Assembly (NCBI GenBank): GCA_900540985.1
Contig: UQIC01000002.1
Coordinates: 1-64,000 of the forward strand
DNA: 64,000 nt
Reading direction: 5' to 3'
Origin: an uncultured Collinsella sp.
GTDB taxonomy: Bacteria > Actinomycetota > Coriobacteriia > Coriobacteriales > Coriobacteriaceae
Below the pieces are notes generated by a model that saw only the letters and a program-made list of their open reading frames with translations, searched no databases and was not told the DNA's origin. How positions within the stretch are numbered: position 1 is the stretch's first letter; each line of letters begins with the position of its first letter. Shown piece after piece: positions 16,901 through 25,680 of this stretch. Both the position numbers and the translations under genes were made by a program.

Positions 16901-17733
16901 GAAAGATCGTATCGGTCCTGAGCGCCGCTGTGCTTACGCTTACGCTGTGCGCCTGTTCTTCGGGATCTTCTACCTCTTCCATTACCGTCGCCGGCTCCAC
17001 GACCTGCCTTCCTATCGCCGAGATTGCGGCCGAGGGCTTTAAGGAGGAGACCGGCATCGACGTGCTCGTTTCCGGTTTGGGTTCTTCCGCTGGCATCGAG
17101 GCCGTCAGCGCCGGCACAGCCGATATCGCCAGCTCCTCCCGTGGACTCAATGCCGACGAACAGGATCTGGGCCTGACTCCCATCGTCATTGCCCACGACG
17201 GTATCGCGGTCATCGTGAACGACGATAACCCGGTCGATAACCTCTCGACCGAGCAGCTCCGCGATATTTACGCCGGCAAGATCACCAACTGGAAAGAAGT
17301 CGGTGGCGAGGACCTGAGGATCCAGGTCATCAATCGAGATGAGGCGTCCGGCACGCGTGAGGCCTTCCGCACCATCGTGATGGACGGCACCCCGTTCGAT
17401 CGCCGCTCGGCCGTTCTTTCGGGCACGGGCCAGGTGCGCGACGTGGTATCTCGTTCGCGCGGTGCCATTGGCTACATTTCGCTGGGCTTCGTCGATAGCC
17501 TCAACGCCAAGACCTCGGTCAAGGCCGTCTCGGTCAATCATGTTGATGCGTCCGAGAAGACGGTCGCGAGCGGCGGCTATCCCATCTCGCGCGACCTTTA
17601 CTTCTTTGTGAAGGGTGCGCCTTCGCAGCAGGCGCAGGATTACATCGACTATGTGACGTCCGAAAAGATGGACAAGCAGATTCGCGAGGCGGGCTTTATT
17701 CCCGTCACCAACGACGAGAAGGGGAGTGAGTAG
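16897..17733 (+). CDS. pstS: Phosphate ABC transporter substrate-binding lipoprotein PstS
   Basis: PstS captures phosphate outside the membrane for the PstCAB importer. The 278-residue product starts with a lipoprotein signal ending LCAC, with the lipidated cysteine at residue 20. The mature part contains the phosphate-binding loops AGSTTCLPIAE (near residues 31-41) and GLGSSAGIEAVSAGTADIASSSR-like segments. NRDEASGTREAF (near 148-159) is also a binding loop. Its ATG overlaps the pgeF stop (ATGA), and pstC begins one base after its stop, so the genes are tightly coupled. It belongs to the shorter PstS group without large insertions. Confidence 0.95.
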   Translation: MRKIVSVLSAAVLTLTLCACSSGSSTSSITVAGSTTCLPIAEIAAEGFKEETGIDVLVSGLGSSAGIEAVSAGTADIASSSRGLNADEQDLGLTPIVIAHDGIAVIVNDDNPVDNLSTEQLRDIYAGKITNWKEVGGEDLRIQVINRDEASGTREAFRTIVMDGTPFDRRSAVLSGTGQVRDVVSRSRGAIGYISLGFVDSLNAKTSVKAVSVNHVDASEKTVASGGYPISRDLYFFVKGAPSQQAQDYIDYVTSEKMDKQIREAGFIPVTNDEKGSE

Positions 17734-17734
17734 C

Positions 17735-18661
17735 ATGGAAGCACAGGAAAACTCCCAGACTGAGCAGAATGTTCAGACGCCCAAGAAGCGCGAGCTGGCG
17801 CTCGTATCGCACAGTACCTATATCAAGGAGAAGGCGCTGCAGTGGATCTTCTTTGCCTGCGCGTTCTTGGCGGTCGTTACCGTCATCCTGATTTTTGTCT
17901 TTACCACGTACTCGGCGCTGCCCGTCTTTACCGACATCGGTCTGGCGGACTTCTTTAGCTTTACGTGGGCGCCTTCCGAGGGCCACTACGGCATCTTGTC
18001 GCTGCTTGCCGGCTCGGGTCTGGTGACCGTCGGTGCGCTCGCCATGGGCGTGCCGCTGGGCGTGGGCACGGCCGTATACCTGGTCGAGATCGCCGGCAAG
18101 CGCGTGCGCAAGCTCATCAGCCCTGCCGTCGACCTGCTGGCCGGCATCCCTTCTATCATCTACGGCTTTTTCGGCATGATCATCATCCGCCCGTTTATCG
18201 CACAACTGACCGGTGGTCTTGGTTTTGGTGCGCTGACAGCGTGGTTCGTGCTCGCCATCATGATCGTCCCTACCATCACGACGCTTACCATCGATGCCCT
18301 CAATTCCATTCCCATGGGCATTCGCGAGGCATCGTATGCCATGGGCGCCACCAAGTGGCAGACCATCTATAAGGTCGTGCTACCTGCCGCGAAGCTGGGT
18401 ATCGTTGATGCCATCGTGCTGGGTATGGGCCGTGCCATCGGTGAGACCATGGCCGTGCTCATGGTCGTGGGTAACGCTCCGGTTATTCCCGACAGCATCG
18501 CGAGCCCCATCTCGACGCTCACGAGCCAGATTGCGCTCGACATGAGCTATTCCTCGGGTCTGCACCGCTCGGCGCTGTTCGGCATGGGCGTGGTCCTGTT
18601 TATCATTTCCGCCACGCTGGTGGGCATCGTCCGTCTGATTTCCAAGAAGAAGAGGGGGTAG
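17735..18661 (+). CDS. pstC: Phosphate ABC transporter permease PstC
   Basis: PstC is one of the two membrane subunits of the high-affinity phosphate importer. ATG 17735 is chosen because GGGGAG lies about nine bases upstream; an in-frame GTG at 17726 overlaps the pstS end. The 308-residue product has a charged N-terminal tail and six hydrophobic segments. The permease EAA-type loop reads MGIREASYAMGATKWQTIYKV, and GAIGETMAV-type glycines follow. pstA begins 3 bases after its stop. The order S-C-A-B-phoU is canonical. Confidence 0.95.
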   Translation: MEAQENSQTEQNVQTPKKRELALVSHSTYIKEKALQWIFFACAFLAVVTVILIFVFTTYSALPVFTDIGLADFFSFTWAPSEGHYGILSLLAGSGLVTVGALAMGVPLGVGTAVYLVEIAGKRVRKLISPAVDLLAGIPSIIYGFFGMIIIRPFIAQLTGGLGFGALTAWFVLAIMIVPTITTLTIDALNSIPMGIREASYAMGATKWQTIYKVVLPAAKLGIVDAIVLGMGRAIGETMAVLMVVGNAPVIPDSIASPISTLTSQIALDMSYSSGLHRSALFGMGVVLFIISATLVGIVRLISKKKRG

Positions 18662-18664
18662 GCT

Positions 18665-19570
18665 ATGTCCGATTCCGTTGACACGACGGTCGATACGACC
18701 TCGTCGCGCGAGCGCATTAAGCGTGCCCTTTCCCACGGCAAGAAGGGCCGCATCAACAAGGACCTGTCCAACAAGATCATGCTTGGCGTGTTCCGTGCCG
18801 CGGCATACATCACCACGCTGGTGCTGGTCGCTATCATCGCCTACGTGGTCATCAACGGCCTGCCACACATCTCGCTCGACTTTATCTTCGGTTGGCCCCA
18901 GGGCGTCAACGCCGAGGGCGGTATTTGGCCCACGATCGTCTCGACCGTCTATGTGACGGCGCTCGCCATGCTTATCTGCACGCCGATCGCTGTGCTGGCA
19001 GCCGTCTATCTGGCCGAGTACGCCAAGCAGGGCAAGATCGTCGAGCTCATTCGCTACGCTGCTGACGCTTTGGCCTCGGTGCCCTCCATCGTTATGGGCT
19101 TGTTTGGCTACGCCTTGTTTGTCGAGGCCATGGGCCTGGGCCTTTCGATGGTCTCTGCCGCTCTGGCGCTGGCGCTTCTGATGCTGCCCATCGTAATGCG
19201 CACCACCGAAGAGGCCATTCGCGCCGTTCCGCGCTATATCCGTTGGGGCGCGTACGGCCTGGGCGCCACCAAGTGGCAGGTTGTCTCCAAGATCGTGCTT
19301 CCTTCTGCCTTTGGCCGTATTGCCACGGGCATCGTCCTCGCCATCGGTCGTGCCATTGGCGAGACCGCGGTGGTGCTCTACACCATGGGCCAGGCCATCA
19401 ATCTACCTATCTCGCCGCTCGATTCCGGCCGCCCCATGACGGTTCACCTGTACCTGCTTGCCAACGACGGCATCAACATGAACGCAGCCTATGGCACCGC
19501 GCTCTTGCTGATGGTGATCATTCTGGCCTTCAACCTGTTTGCGCGCTTCCTGTCGCGCAAGCGTCGCTAG
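18665..19570 (+). CDS. pstA: Phosphate ABC transporter permease PstA
   Basis: PstA is the second membrane subunit of the Pst importer. The 301-residue product has a soluble basic N-terminus of about 38 residues and six hydrophobic segments. The EAA-type loop reads RYIRWGAYGLGATKWQVVSK, followed by AIGRAIGETAVVLYTMG. ALASVPSIVMGLFGY is a typical PstA/PstC block. It follows pstC by 3 bases and precedes pstB by 12 bases with AAGGAG in the gap. Confidence 0.95.
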   Translation: MSDSVDTTVDTTSSRERIKRALSHGKKGRINKDLSNKIMLGVFRAAAYITTLVLVAIIAYVVINGLPHISLDFIFGWPQGVNAEGGIWPTIVSTVYVTALAMLICTPIAVLAAVYLAEYAKQGKIVELIRYAADALASVPSIVMGLFGYALFVEAMGLGLSMVSAALALALLMLPIVMRTTEEAIRAVPRYIRWGAYGLGATKWQVVSKIVLPSAFGRIATGIVLAIGRAIGETAVVLYTMGQAINLPISPLDSGRPMTVHLYLLANDGINMNAAYGTALLLMVIILAFNLFARFLSRKRR

Positions 19571-19582
19571 TTAAGGAGTCCC

Positions 19583-20386
<804 letters not shown>

Positions 20387-20478
20387 TCGGTGCGACTAGT
20401 CCCAAGCTGATCGGACCTGGTCCGGTGCGTATTCACTGTGCGGGCGGCATGACCGCACCCAACTGATTGGAGTGAACC

Positions 20479-21336
20479 ATGCGTAAACTGTTTTCCCGTC
20501 AGCTCATCGAGGCCCGCCACGAGATGCTAAGCATCTACGAGGCCGTCGATCTGGCCCTCCACGATGCCGTTAAGGCCTATGTGACCGACGACCGCAAGCT
20601 CGCCACCAAGACCAAGAAGCGCACACTTTCGATTGACGCTCGCTGCGCCAACCTGGAGGCCGTCTGCTACAACCTGATCGCCACGCAGTCACCGGTCGCC
20701 TCCGACTTCCGCCTGCTTCAGACGATCATCTACGTCGACTTTAACCTGCAGCGCATGACCGATAAGGTTCGCCAGATCTGCCGCGCCACGCGTCATATGA
20801 TCAAGGCCGATATCTCGCTGCCCAAGGAGCTTGTCGGCACGGTCGAGGCCGAGGCTGAGGCCGTCTACCAGGTGCTGGGCCCTTCGCTTTCCGCGCTCGT
20901 CACCAATGATATGTCCATCATCTGCAACTTGGCCGTCGAGGACGAGCCGGTACACGCCGCCTACGAGAAGTTCTTCCGCACCTTTAACCGTATGGATACG
21001 GGCGACTTTATGGACGACGACAGCAACTATGACGACCTGCGCCGCGCTATCATGGTTTCGCGCTACCTCGATCGCATCGCTTCGATTTCCATCGATGCCG
21101 CTTGCCGTCTGACCTTCCTGTTGACTGGTCAGCGCATGAATGCCGGCGATATCGCCCGCACTGATGAGGATGAGCTCGAGAGCATGCGCGTGCCTTCGGG
21201 CGAGGGTGTTATCATGAGGCCCGCCGTCGACGCTCGCTACGTTGCCAAGGTGCCCGCTAACGAGGTCAGCGAGGGTCTTCGCTACCTGCTCGATCATCTT
21301 GAGGATGAGGACGATGGCGAGGACGACGAGGAGTAA
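20479..21336 (+). CDS. phoU: Phosphate uptake regulator PhoU
   Basis: PhoU is a helical protein that links Pst transport to control of the phosphate regulon. The 285-residue product opens with the PhoU repeat FSRQLIEARHEMLSIYEAVDLALHDAV and keeps the second repeat near residues 130-215. It is about 50 residues longer than usual, the excess being an acidic C-terminal tail (DEDDGEDDEE). It is the last gene of the pst run. No phoR/phoB pair lies nearby, so the partner sensor is outside the window. A GC-rich hairpin (about 21372-21402) follows. Confidence 0.9.
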   Translation: MRKLFSRQLIEARHEMLSIYEAVDLALHDAVKAYVTDDRKLATKTKKRTLSIDARCANLEAVCYNLIATQSPVASDFRLLQTIIYVDFNLQRMTDKVRQICRATRHMIKADISLPKELVGTVEAEAEAVYQVLGPSLSALVTNDMSIICNLAVEDEPVHAAYEKFFRTFNRMDTGDFMDDDSNYDDLRRAIMVSRYLDRIASISIDAACRLTFLLTGQRMNAGDIARTDEDELESMRVPSGEGVIMRPAVDARYVAKVPANEVSEGLRYLLDHLEDEDDGEDDEE

Positions 21337-21455
21337 GCAACCCCGTTCGTCGAAAGATTGTAAATACCTAAGCGAGCGCGGCCTTGCACATGCGGGGCCG
21401 CGCTCTTGCGTTAGCATGGGACTACTTGTTTGGCTGTCAGCGGAGGCGATTGGCA

Positions 21456-22193
21456 ATGGATAACTATTTGGACTTGATGCGCGCTCGCCGCGAGCAGATT
21501 CTGGAACGTTTTTATGCGGCGCTCGATCGCGCAGGCCGTCCCCACGACGCCGCGAGCCTCATTGCCGTGTCCAAGACCGTTGGTGTCGATGAGACCGTTG
21601 CCGCCATCCAGGCGGGGTATCGCCATTTTGCCGAGAACCGCCCGCAGGAGCTGGTTCGCAAGCTCGCGGGTCTGGCGGAGCATCCGGAGCTGCCCGAGGT
21701 GCGCTTCGATATGATCGGCAACCTGCAGACCAATAAGATCAATGCGGTGCTGGGCTCAGCCGAGCTGATTCACTCGGTGGGTTCGCTGCATCTGGCGCAG
21801 GCGATCTCGAGCCGTGCTGTCCGCAAGATTGAGGCAGGCGAGCTCGCCGGCCCCCAGCGTGTGCTCATTGAGGTCAATGTGAGTGGTGAGGAGTCGAAGG
21901 GAGGCTTTTCGCCCGATGAGATTCGCGCCGCCGCGGGTGAGCTTGCGGAACTTGAGGGAATTTGCGTACAGGGGCTTATGACTATGGCGCCCCGGGGGAA
22001 TAAGGATGTGGCACGCCGCACCTTTGCGGGGCTTCGTGAACTGAGGGATGAGCTGGAGGCGGCGCATCCCGATTTGAACCTGCCTGAGCTTTCCTGCGGT
22101 ATGAGCGAGGACTTTGAGCCTGCCCTTGAGGAGGGCTCTACGCTCGTTCGCCTGGGCAGGGTAGTATTTAGCCCGGAGTTTGCAGTAAAATAA
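21456..22193 (+). CDS. yggS: YggS family pyridoxal phosphate homeostasis protein
   Basis: YggS/PLPBP is a single-domain, alanine-racemase-fold PLP carrier that keeps free PLP balanced; it has no proven catalytic activity. ATG 21456 is preferred because GGAGG lies at 21442-21446. The 245-residue product shows LIAVSKTVGVDETVAAI with the PLP lysine, ENRPQELVRKL, FDMIGNLQTNKIN, VLIEVNVSGEESKGGF and the C-terminal LSCGMSEDFEPALEEGSTLVRLG. Its place before sepF and yggT is the classic yggS-sepF-yggT-divIVA arrangement of Gram-positive division clusters. Confidence 0.94.
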   Translation: MDNYLDLMRARREQILERFYAALDRAGRPHDAASLIAVSKTVGVDETVAAIQAGYRHFAENRPQELVRKLAGLAEHPELPEVRFDMIGNLQTNKINAVLGSAELIHSVGSLHLAQAISSRAVRKIEAGELAGPQRVLIEVNVSGEESKGGFSPDEIRAAAGELAELEGICVQGLMTMAPRGNKDVARRTFAGLRELRDELEAAHPDLNLPELSCGMSEDFEPALEEGSTLVRLGRVVFSPEFAVK

Positions 22194-22253
22194 GGCTCTG
22201 AAGTGCGCACTGATTATCGGGGCGCCTGCACTAAACCGCGAGAGGACACAACC

Positions 22254-22976
22254 ATGGGCTTCCTTGACGAGATTAAAAATAAGATGCACCTGGGCGGCCA
22301 GCAGGGTTACGACCAGGGTTATGGCCAGGACGACGACTACGGCTACGATGATGGCTATGACGATGGCTATCAGGGCAACGGCTACAGCGGTGCTTCGGGC
22401 GAGGGCTTCTACACCCAAGACGAGCCGAGCAACGGCCTGCTTGGTCAGACGCGCCGTGGTGAAGCTGAGTCGGTTGCCGTGTATACACGCTCCGGGCAGC
22501 TGGTCGGCGATGACTCCCGCCATGCCACGACGTATAACCCGCCTTCGCGCTCGCAGGACAGTGTTGCGAGCGGTTATCGTCCTGGTGCCTATGACACGCC
22601 GTCGAGCTACGCCGAGAACACCCGCGCCCGTGCCGCCGCTGCGCCTGCGCCTGCACCGAGCGATGCCTCGGCCTATGCGAGCAATATCATCAACGCCACA
22701 CCGCAGCTGCCGGCCTATGTCCTGCGCCCCGAGAGCTATGACGACGTGGAGACCGTGGTGCGCCGCGTTCGCACCAAGCAGCCTGTCGCACTGATTTTTG
22801 TGGGCGTACGCACCGAAGTTGCCAAGCGCGTCTTGGACTTCTCTTACGGCTTTGCCTGCGGTCTGGGTGCCACGGTCAAGGAGGTGGGCGACCGCGTGTT
22901 CATGGTGCTGCCCGCCGGTTGCGAGGTCAAAGATTCCGATCTCAAGAAGCTTCGTGCCGACGGCTACCTTAAGTAA
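22254..22976 (+). CDS. sepF: Cell division protein SepF
   Basis: SepF polymerises at the membrane and binds the FtsZ C-terminal peptide; it acts as a Z-ring anchor where FtsA is missing. ATG 22254 is preferred because the product then starts with the amphipathic helix MGFLDEIKNKMHLGG. A Tyr/Asp/Gly-rich repetitive linker (near residues 16-45) and a long flexible region follow. The SepF core lies near 160-240 (YDDVETVVRRVRTKQPVALI through KKLRADGYLK). The 240 residues are longer than Bacillus SepF because of the linker. The yggT reading frame continues directly after its TAA in the same frame. Confidence 0.93.
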   Translation: MGFLDEIKNKMHLGGQQGYDQGYGQDDDYGYDDGYDDGYQGNGYSGASGEGFYTQDEPSNGLLGQTRRGEAESVAVYTRSGQLVGDDSRHATTYNPPSRSQDSVASGYRPGAYDTPSSYAENTRARAAAAPAPAPSDASAYASNIINATPQLPAYVLRPESYDDVETVVRRVRTKQPVALIFVGVRTEVAKRVLDFSYGFACGLGATVKEVGDRVFMVLPAGCEVKDSDLKKLRADGYLK

Positions 22977-22997
22977 AGACAAGACGAGGAGATTCCC

Positions 22998-23279
22998 ATC
23001 AACATCTACACTATCGTCCAGCTGGTCAATACGCTGTTCAACTTCTATTCCACGCTCATTGTCGTCTACTGCTTTATGACGTGGATTCCCATGAAGCAGG
23101 GTGGTTTGCTTCAGGATATTGCCGCGGTGCTTGATAGCGTGTGCGGTCCGTGGCTCAACCTGTTCCGTCGTTTCATCCCGCCGATGGGCGGTATCGATTT
23201 TTCGCCGGTCGTTGCGATTATTGCGTTGCAGTTGGTGCAGAGGCTGGTTCTGCAGCTTCTTATAGGTATACTCGTGTAG
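22998..23279 (+). CDS. yggT: YggT family membrane protein with a non-canonical start
   Basis: YggT proteins are small two-helix membrane proteins usually encoded between sepF and divIVA. The 93-residue reading begins INIYTIVQLVNTLFNFYSTL, the conserved first helix. The second half (FRRFIPPMGGIDFSPVVAI) is also typical. No ATG, GTG or TTG lies between the sepF stop and this helix. GAGGAG at 22986-22991 is followed by ATTCCC and then ATC at 22998, so ATC is at ideal spacing; ATT 22992 is too close. The first ATG, at 23076, would remove helix one. Either a rare start codon is used, or a G-to-C change has damaged the start. Confidence 0.75.
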   Translation: MNIYTIVQLVNTLFNFYSTLIVVYCFMTWIPMKQGGLLQDIAAVLDSVCGPWLNLFRRFIPPMGGIDFSPVVAIIALQLVQRLVLQLLIGILV

Positions 23280-23340
23280 AACTGTCTTAGTAACTTACGT
23301 CGGGCGTGTAGCGCCGAGGCGATGAAAAAGGAGACTTGTT

Positions 23341-24015
23341 ATGGCTATTACCCCTGCAGACATCCAGGCTCAGACTTTCTCTGAGGCCAAGCGTGGCTAC
23401 GATCCTGCTGAGGTCGACGTCTTCTTGGAGACGCTGTCCTCTGAGGTTGACGCTATGCTCGCTAAGATCGTCGACCTTAAGGGTCGTCTGACTGCTACCG
23501 AGCAGCAGCTTGCCGATGCGCAGGCTCAGCTTGCCCAGGCTCAGGATGCCCCCGCCCAGGCCGTTCCTGCCGCCCCCGTGGCTGCTCCCGCCCCTGACTT
23601 CTCCGCTCAGGAGCGCCAGATTTCCGCTGCCCTGATCGCTGCCCAGCAGACCGCTGAGACCATCGTTAACGATGCCAACGAGAACGCTGAGCGTATCCGC
23701 AATGAGGCTGACGCCAAGGCCCGCGAGGTTATCCGCCAGGCTCTGACCGAGAAGCAGGCCGAGCTCGAGGAGATCGATCGTCTCAAGGCTTCCCGTGAGG
23801 AGTTCAAGGCCGAGTATCTTAAGCTCATCCAGCACTTCATGGACGATGCCCAGAACTCCTTCCCGGCCGACCTCATGGCCTCCACACCGGTCGGTTCTGC
23901 CGCTTCTCCTGCAGTGACTGTTCCCGCCGAGCCGCTGCCCGTCGCTGACCCGGTTGTCCCCGTGGCCGATCCCTTCGCCCCGATCGACAACTTCGCTGCC
24001 GACGACCTGGACTAA
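23341..24015 (+). CDS. divIVA: DivIVA-family polar/septal scaffold (Wag31-like)
   Basis: DivIVA binds curved membrane and organises poles or septa in Gram-positive cells. The 224-residue product has the N-terminal lipid-binding domain ITPADIQAQTFSEAKRGYDP with the crossed-loop residues, then EVDVFLETLSSEVDAMLAKI. A coiled coil runs near residues 35-60 and again near 95-165, split by an Ala/Pro/Gln-rich stretch (APAQAVPAAPVAAPAP). The tail is Pro/Ala/Asp-rich. It follows yggT by 61 bases with AAAAAGGAG before the ATG and is closed by a strong terminator. Confidence 0.93.
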   Translation: MAITPADIQAQTFSEAKRGYDPAEVDVFLETLSSEVDAMLAKIVDLKGRLTATEQQLADAQAQLAQAQDAPAQAVPAAPVAAPAPDFSAQERQISAALIAAQQTAETIVNDANENAERIRNEADAKAREVIRQALTEKQAELEEIDRLKASREEFKAEYLKLIQHFMDDAQNSFPADLMASTPVGSAASPAVTVPAEPLPVADPVVPVADPFAPIDNFAADDLD

Positions 24016-24042
24016 CATTCGGCCTACAATTTAGTGCCTAGA

Positions 24043-24071
24043 AAGGACCCGCAGCTTGCGGGTCCTTTTTT
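24043..24071 (+). terminator. Intrinsic terminator after divIVA
   Basis: AAGGACCCGCA and TGCGGGTCCTT form an 11-bp perfect stem with a GCT loop, followed by a T-run. Confidence 0.93.
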
Positions 24072-24181
24072 ATGACTGTGCCGGGGTGCGTAACATAAAA
24101 ACCGAGCCCTGCACATAGTGGCGCAGAACTCGGCGAACGGGTGAGCGGTCAAGGGTAGGTTTTAAGGCATGTCCCAAAAAT

Positions 24182-24712
24182 CTACTTGAGGAGGAAGTCG
24201 GGGAGGGGAATGGTGCGTGCCTCGCGATGCTCGGGATCGGCGATGTGGTCGGCAGGATAGCCACAGACGAGCATGTGATAGGGATAGACGCCCTTGGACA
24301 GATTGAACTGCTCCTGTGCCACCTCAGGCTTGAAATGGCACACCCAGCACGTTCCCAGGCCCTGCTCGGTGGCCTCCATCATCATCTGATCACACACGAT
24401 GGACGTATCGATTTCGCTGGAATTCATCTGATCATACGGGCGCACCCAAGCATCATCGGTAACGCTGCAAATAAGGAAGACAAGCGGGGCCCCAAAGATA
24501 GACCCATCACGAGCAAACCGAGGCTGACAAGCAGCAGCCTTCTCCAGAAGCTCGGGCGTATCCAGCACCATCACACGAGAAGGATGATTATTACAAGCAG
24601 AGGGAGCAATCCGCCCAGCCTCAACAATGGCATCCACCACAGCCTGCTCAACAGAACGATCCTCAAACTCACGACAAGAATATCGACCCCGAGCCAGATC
24701 CAAATAAGACAT
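24182..24712 (-). CDS. Nitroreductase family protein
   Basis: This is an FMN-dependent oxidoreductase of the nitroreductase superfamily; the natural substrate cannot be read from sequence. The 176-residue product opens with LDLARGRYSCREFEDRSVEQ, the phosphate-binding RxSxRxF-type motif. APSACNNHPSRVMVLDTPE lies near residues 37-55 and GLGTCWVCHFKPE near 120-132. It ends the minus-strand run; its 5' side is a 277-base AC-rich repeat region (24713-24989) that separates it from the DUF47 gene. Short nitroreductases of this type are common in gut anaerobes. Confidence 0.88.
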   Translation of the reverse strand: MSYLDLARGRYSCREFEDRSVEQAVVDAIVEAGRIAPSACNNHPSRVMVLDTPELLEKAAACQPRFARDGSIFGAPLVFLICSVTDDAWVRPYDQMNSSEIDTSIVCDQMMMEATEQGLGTCWVCHFKPEVAQEQFNLSKGVYPYHMLVCGYPADHIADPEHREARTIPLPDFLLK

Positions 24713-24732
24713 ACAAGCCCTCCAAATTCAAT

Positions 24733-24969
24733 GTATCAACCCAAAGTAAAACAAAGGGTACCCAAAGCCCCATCCAGCCAAACGTTAAGGCGGTCCCAAA
24801 GTTCCCGATCGGGCCCAAAGGCCCTGCCAACAAAAGCCCCATCGCTTTCAAAGTATCAGCCAAAGTTCCCAATGGTGGTATGTAAGGCGAAGGGCCGGCC
24901 ACGGTTTACTTTCGAACGACTCTGCAAAGCAGCCGGAGTGAGAAAGCAAACCGTGGCCGGCCCTTCGCC
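24733..24969 (-). repeat. Composite intergenic repeat, copy 1 (GGGCCGGCC long palindrome)
   Basis: A 22-bp perfect inverted repeat (24886-24907 and 24948-24969) contains GGGCCGGCC. Its 40-base centre holds an inner pair CTTTC/GAAAG and a CTGC-AAA-GCAG hairpin. GTATCAACCCAAAGTAA (24733-24749) and GTATCAGCCAAAGTT (24853-24867) lie to the left. The same parts in the same order recur at 38511-38768. The palindrome ends 20 bases after the stop of the minus-strand DUF47 gene. The space between is AC-rich with several CCCAAAG copies and encodes nothing I can support. Confidence 0.75.
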
Positions 24970-24989
24970 GCCGGGACACGTACCCCCAA

Positions 24990-25613
24990 TTAACTGTTCT
25001 TCATGACAATCGAATCCACGACATCGGCCACATTCTCGCAGCAGTCGGCGCAGTACTCCAGGAAGGCGTACACGTCACGCCAGGCGATGACCTCGAGCGG
25101 ATCCTTGCCGTTAACGTGCAGGTTGCGCATGGCGTTGATATAGAGCTCGTCGGCCTCGGACTCGATGGTGTTGATCTGGATGACCAGCTCGCGCAGCGTT
25201 TTGGACTTGCGGTAGTTGGGAAGCTCGACCATAAGGTCCTTCATGGCGCGGCAGGCATCGGTTACCTTGTGAGCGATGACGATGGCATCGGGGTGGATGC
25301 TCTGGATGTTGGTGAAGTAGACGCGCTGCACGACGCCTTCGATGCGGTCGAGCACGGTGTCGAGCGAGCAGCTCATCAGGTCCAGATCCTCGCGCTCAAG
25401 CGGGGTGATAAAGGCGGTGAGCAAGGCGTCTTCGAGTTCGTGGTGCTTCTTGTCTGCCGCATGCTCAATCGCATGCATCTTATCGAGCATGTCGTGGATC
25501 TGCGCGGGGTCAAAGTTCTCAAAAATCTTGGTGAGCAGCTCTGCGGCCTGGACGGCGAGGTCGGCGCAAGCGACGTAGTTGTCAAAGTAGAACGAATCGG
25601 GTTTCTTTGCCAT
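24990..25613 (-). CDS. DUF47/PhoU-like regulator of Pit phosphate transport
   Basis: DUF47 proteins are PhoU-like helical bundles found beside PitA permeases and thought to modulate them. The 207-residue product is almost all helix, with DKMHAIEHAADKKHHELEDA near residues 46-65 carrying the metal-binding E/D-x-x-x-D pattern. NTIESEADELYINAM near 151-165 carries the second such motif. The ATG follows GAAAGGACC. It lies 67 bases downstream of the phosphate permease gene on the same strand, which supports a functional pair. A long palindrome begins 20 bases after its stop. Confidence 0.88.
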   Translation of the reverse strand: MAKKPDSFYFDNYVACADLAVQAAELLTKIFENFDPAQIHDMLDKMHAIEHAADKKHHELEDALLTAFITPLEREDLDLMSCSLDTVLDRIEGVVQRVYFTNIQSIHPDAIVIAHKVTDACRAMKDLMVELPNYRKSKTLRELVIQINTIESEADELYINAMRNLHVNGKDPLEVIAWRDVYAFLEYCADCCENVADVVDSIVMKNS

Positions 25614-25680
25614 GGGTGGGTCCTTTCGAGGCGAAGACGGGTGGGCGAAGTGTTGCGGTCCGGATGGACGCTCGGTTTGA

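Noticed and set aside
21384..21455. N-terminal extension of YggS
   Set aside because: The extension lies over the hairpin after phoU and lacks a ribosome site; ATG 21456 has a good one.
24669..24902. 77-codon hydrophobic minus-strand frame
   Set aside because: Built from the CCCAAAG-type repeats of the intergenic element and overlapping the nitroreductase start; no ribosome site.
24227..25006. 259-codon plus-strand frame
   Set aside because: It is antisense to the nitroreductase and then crosses the repeat region; no domain is visible.
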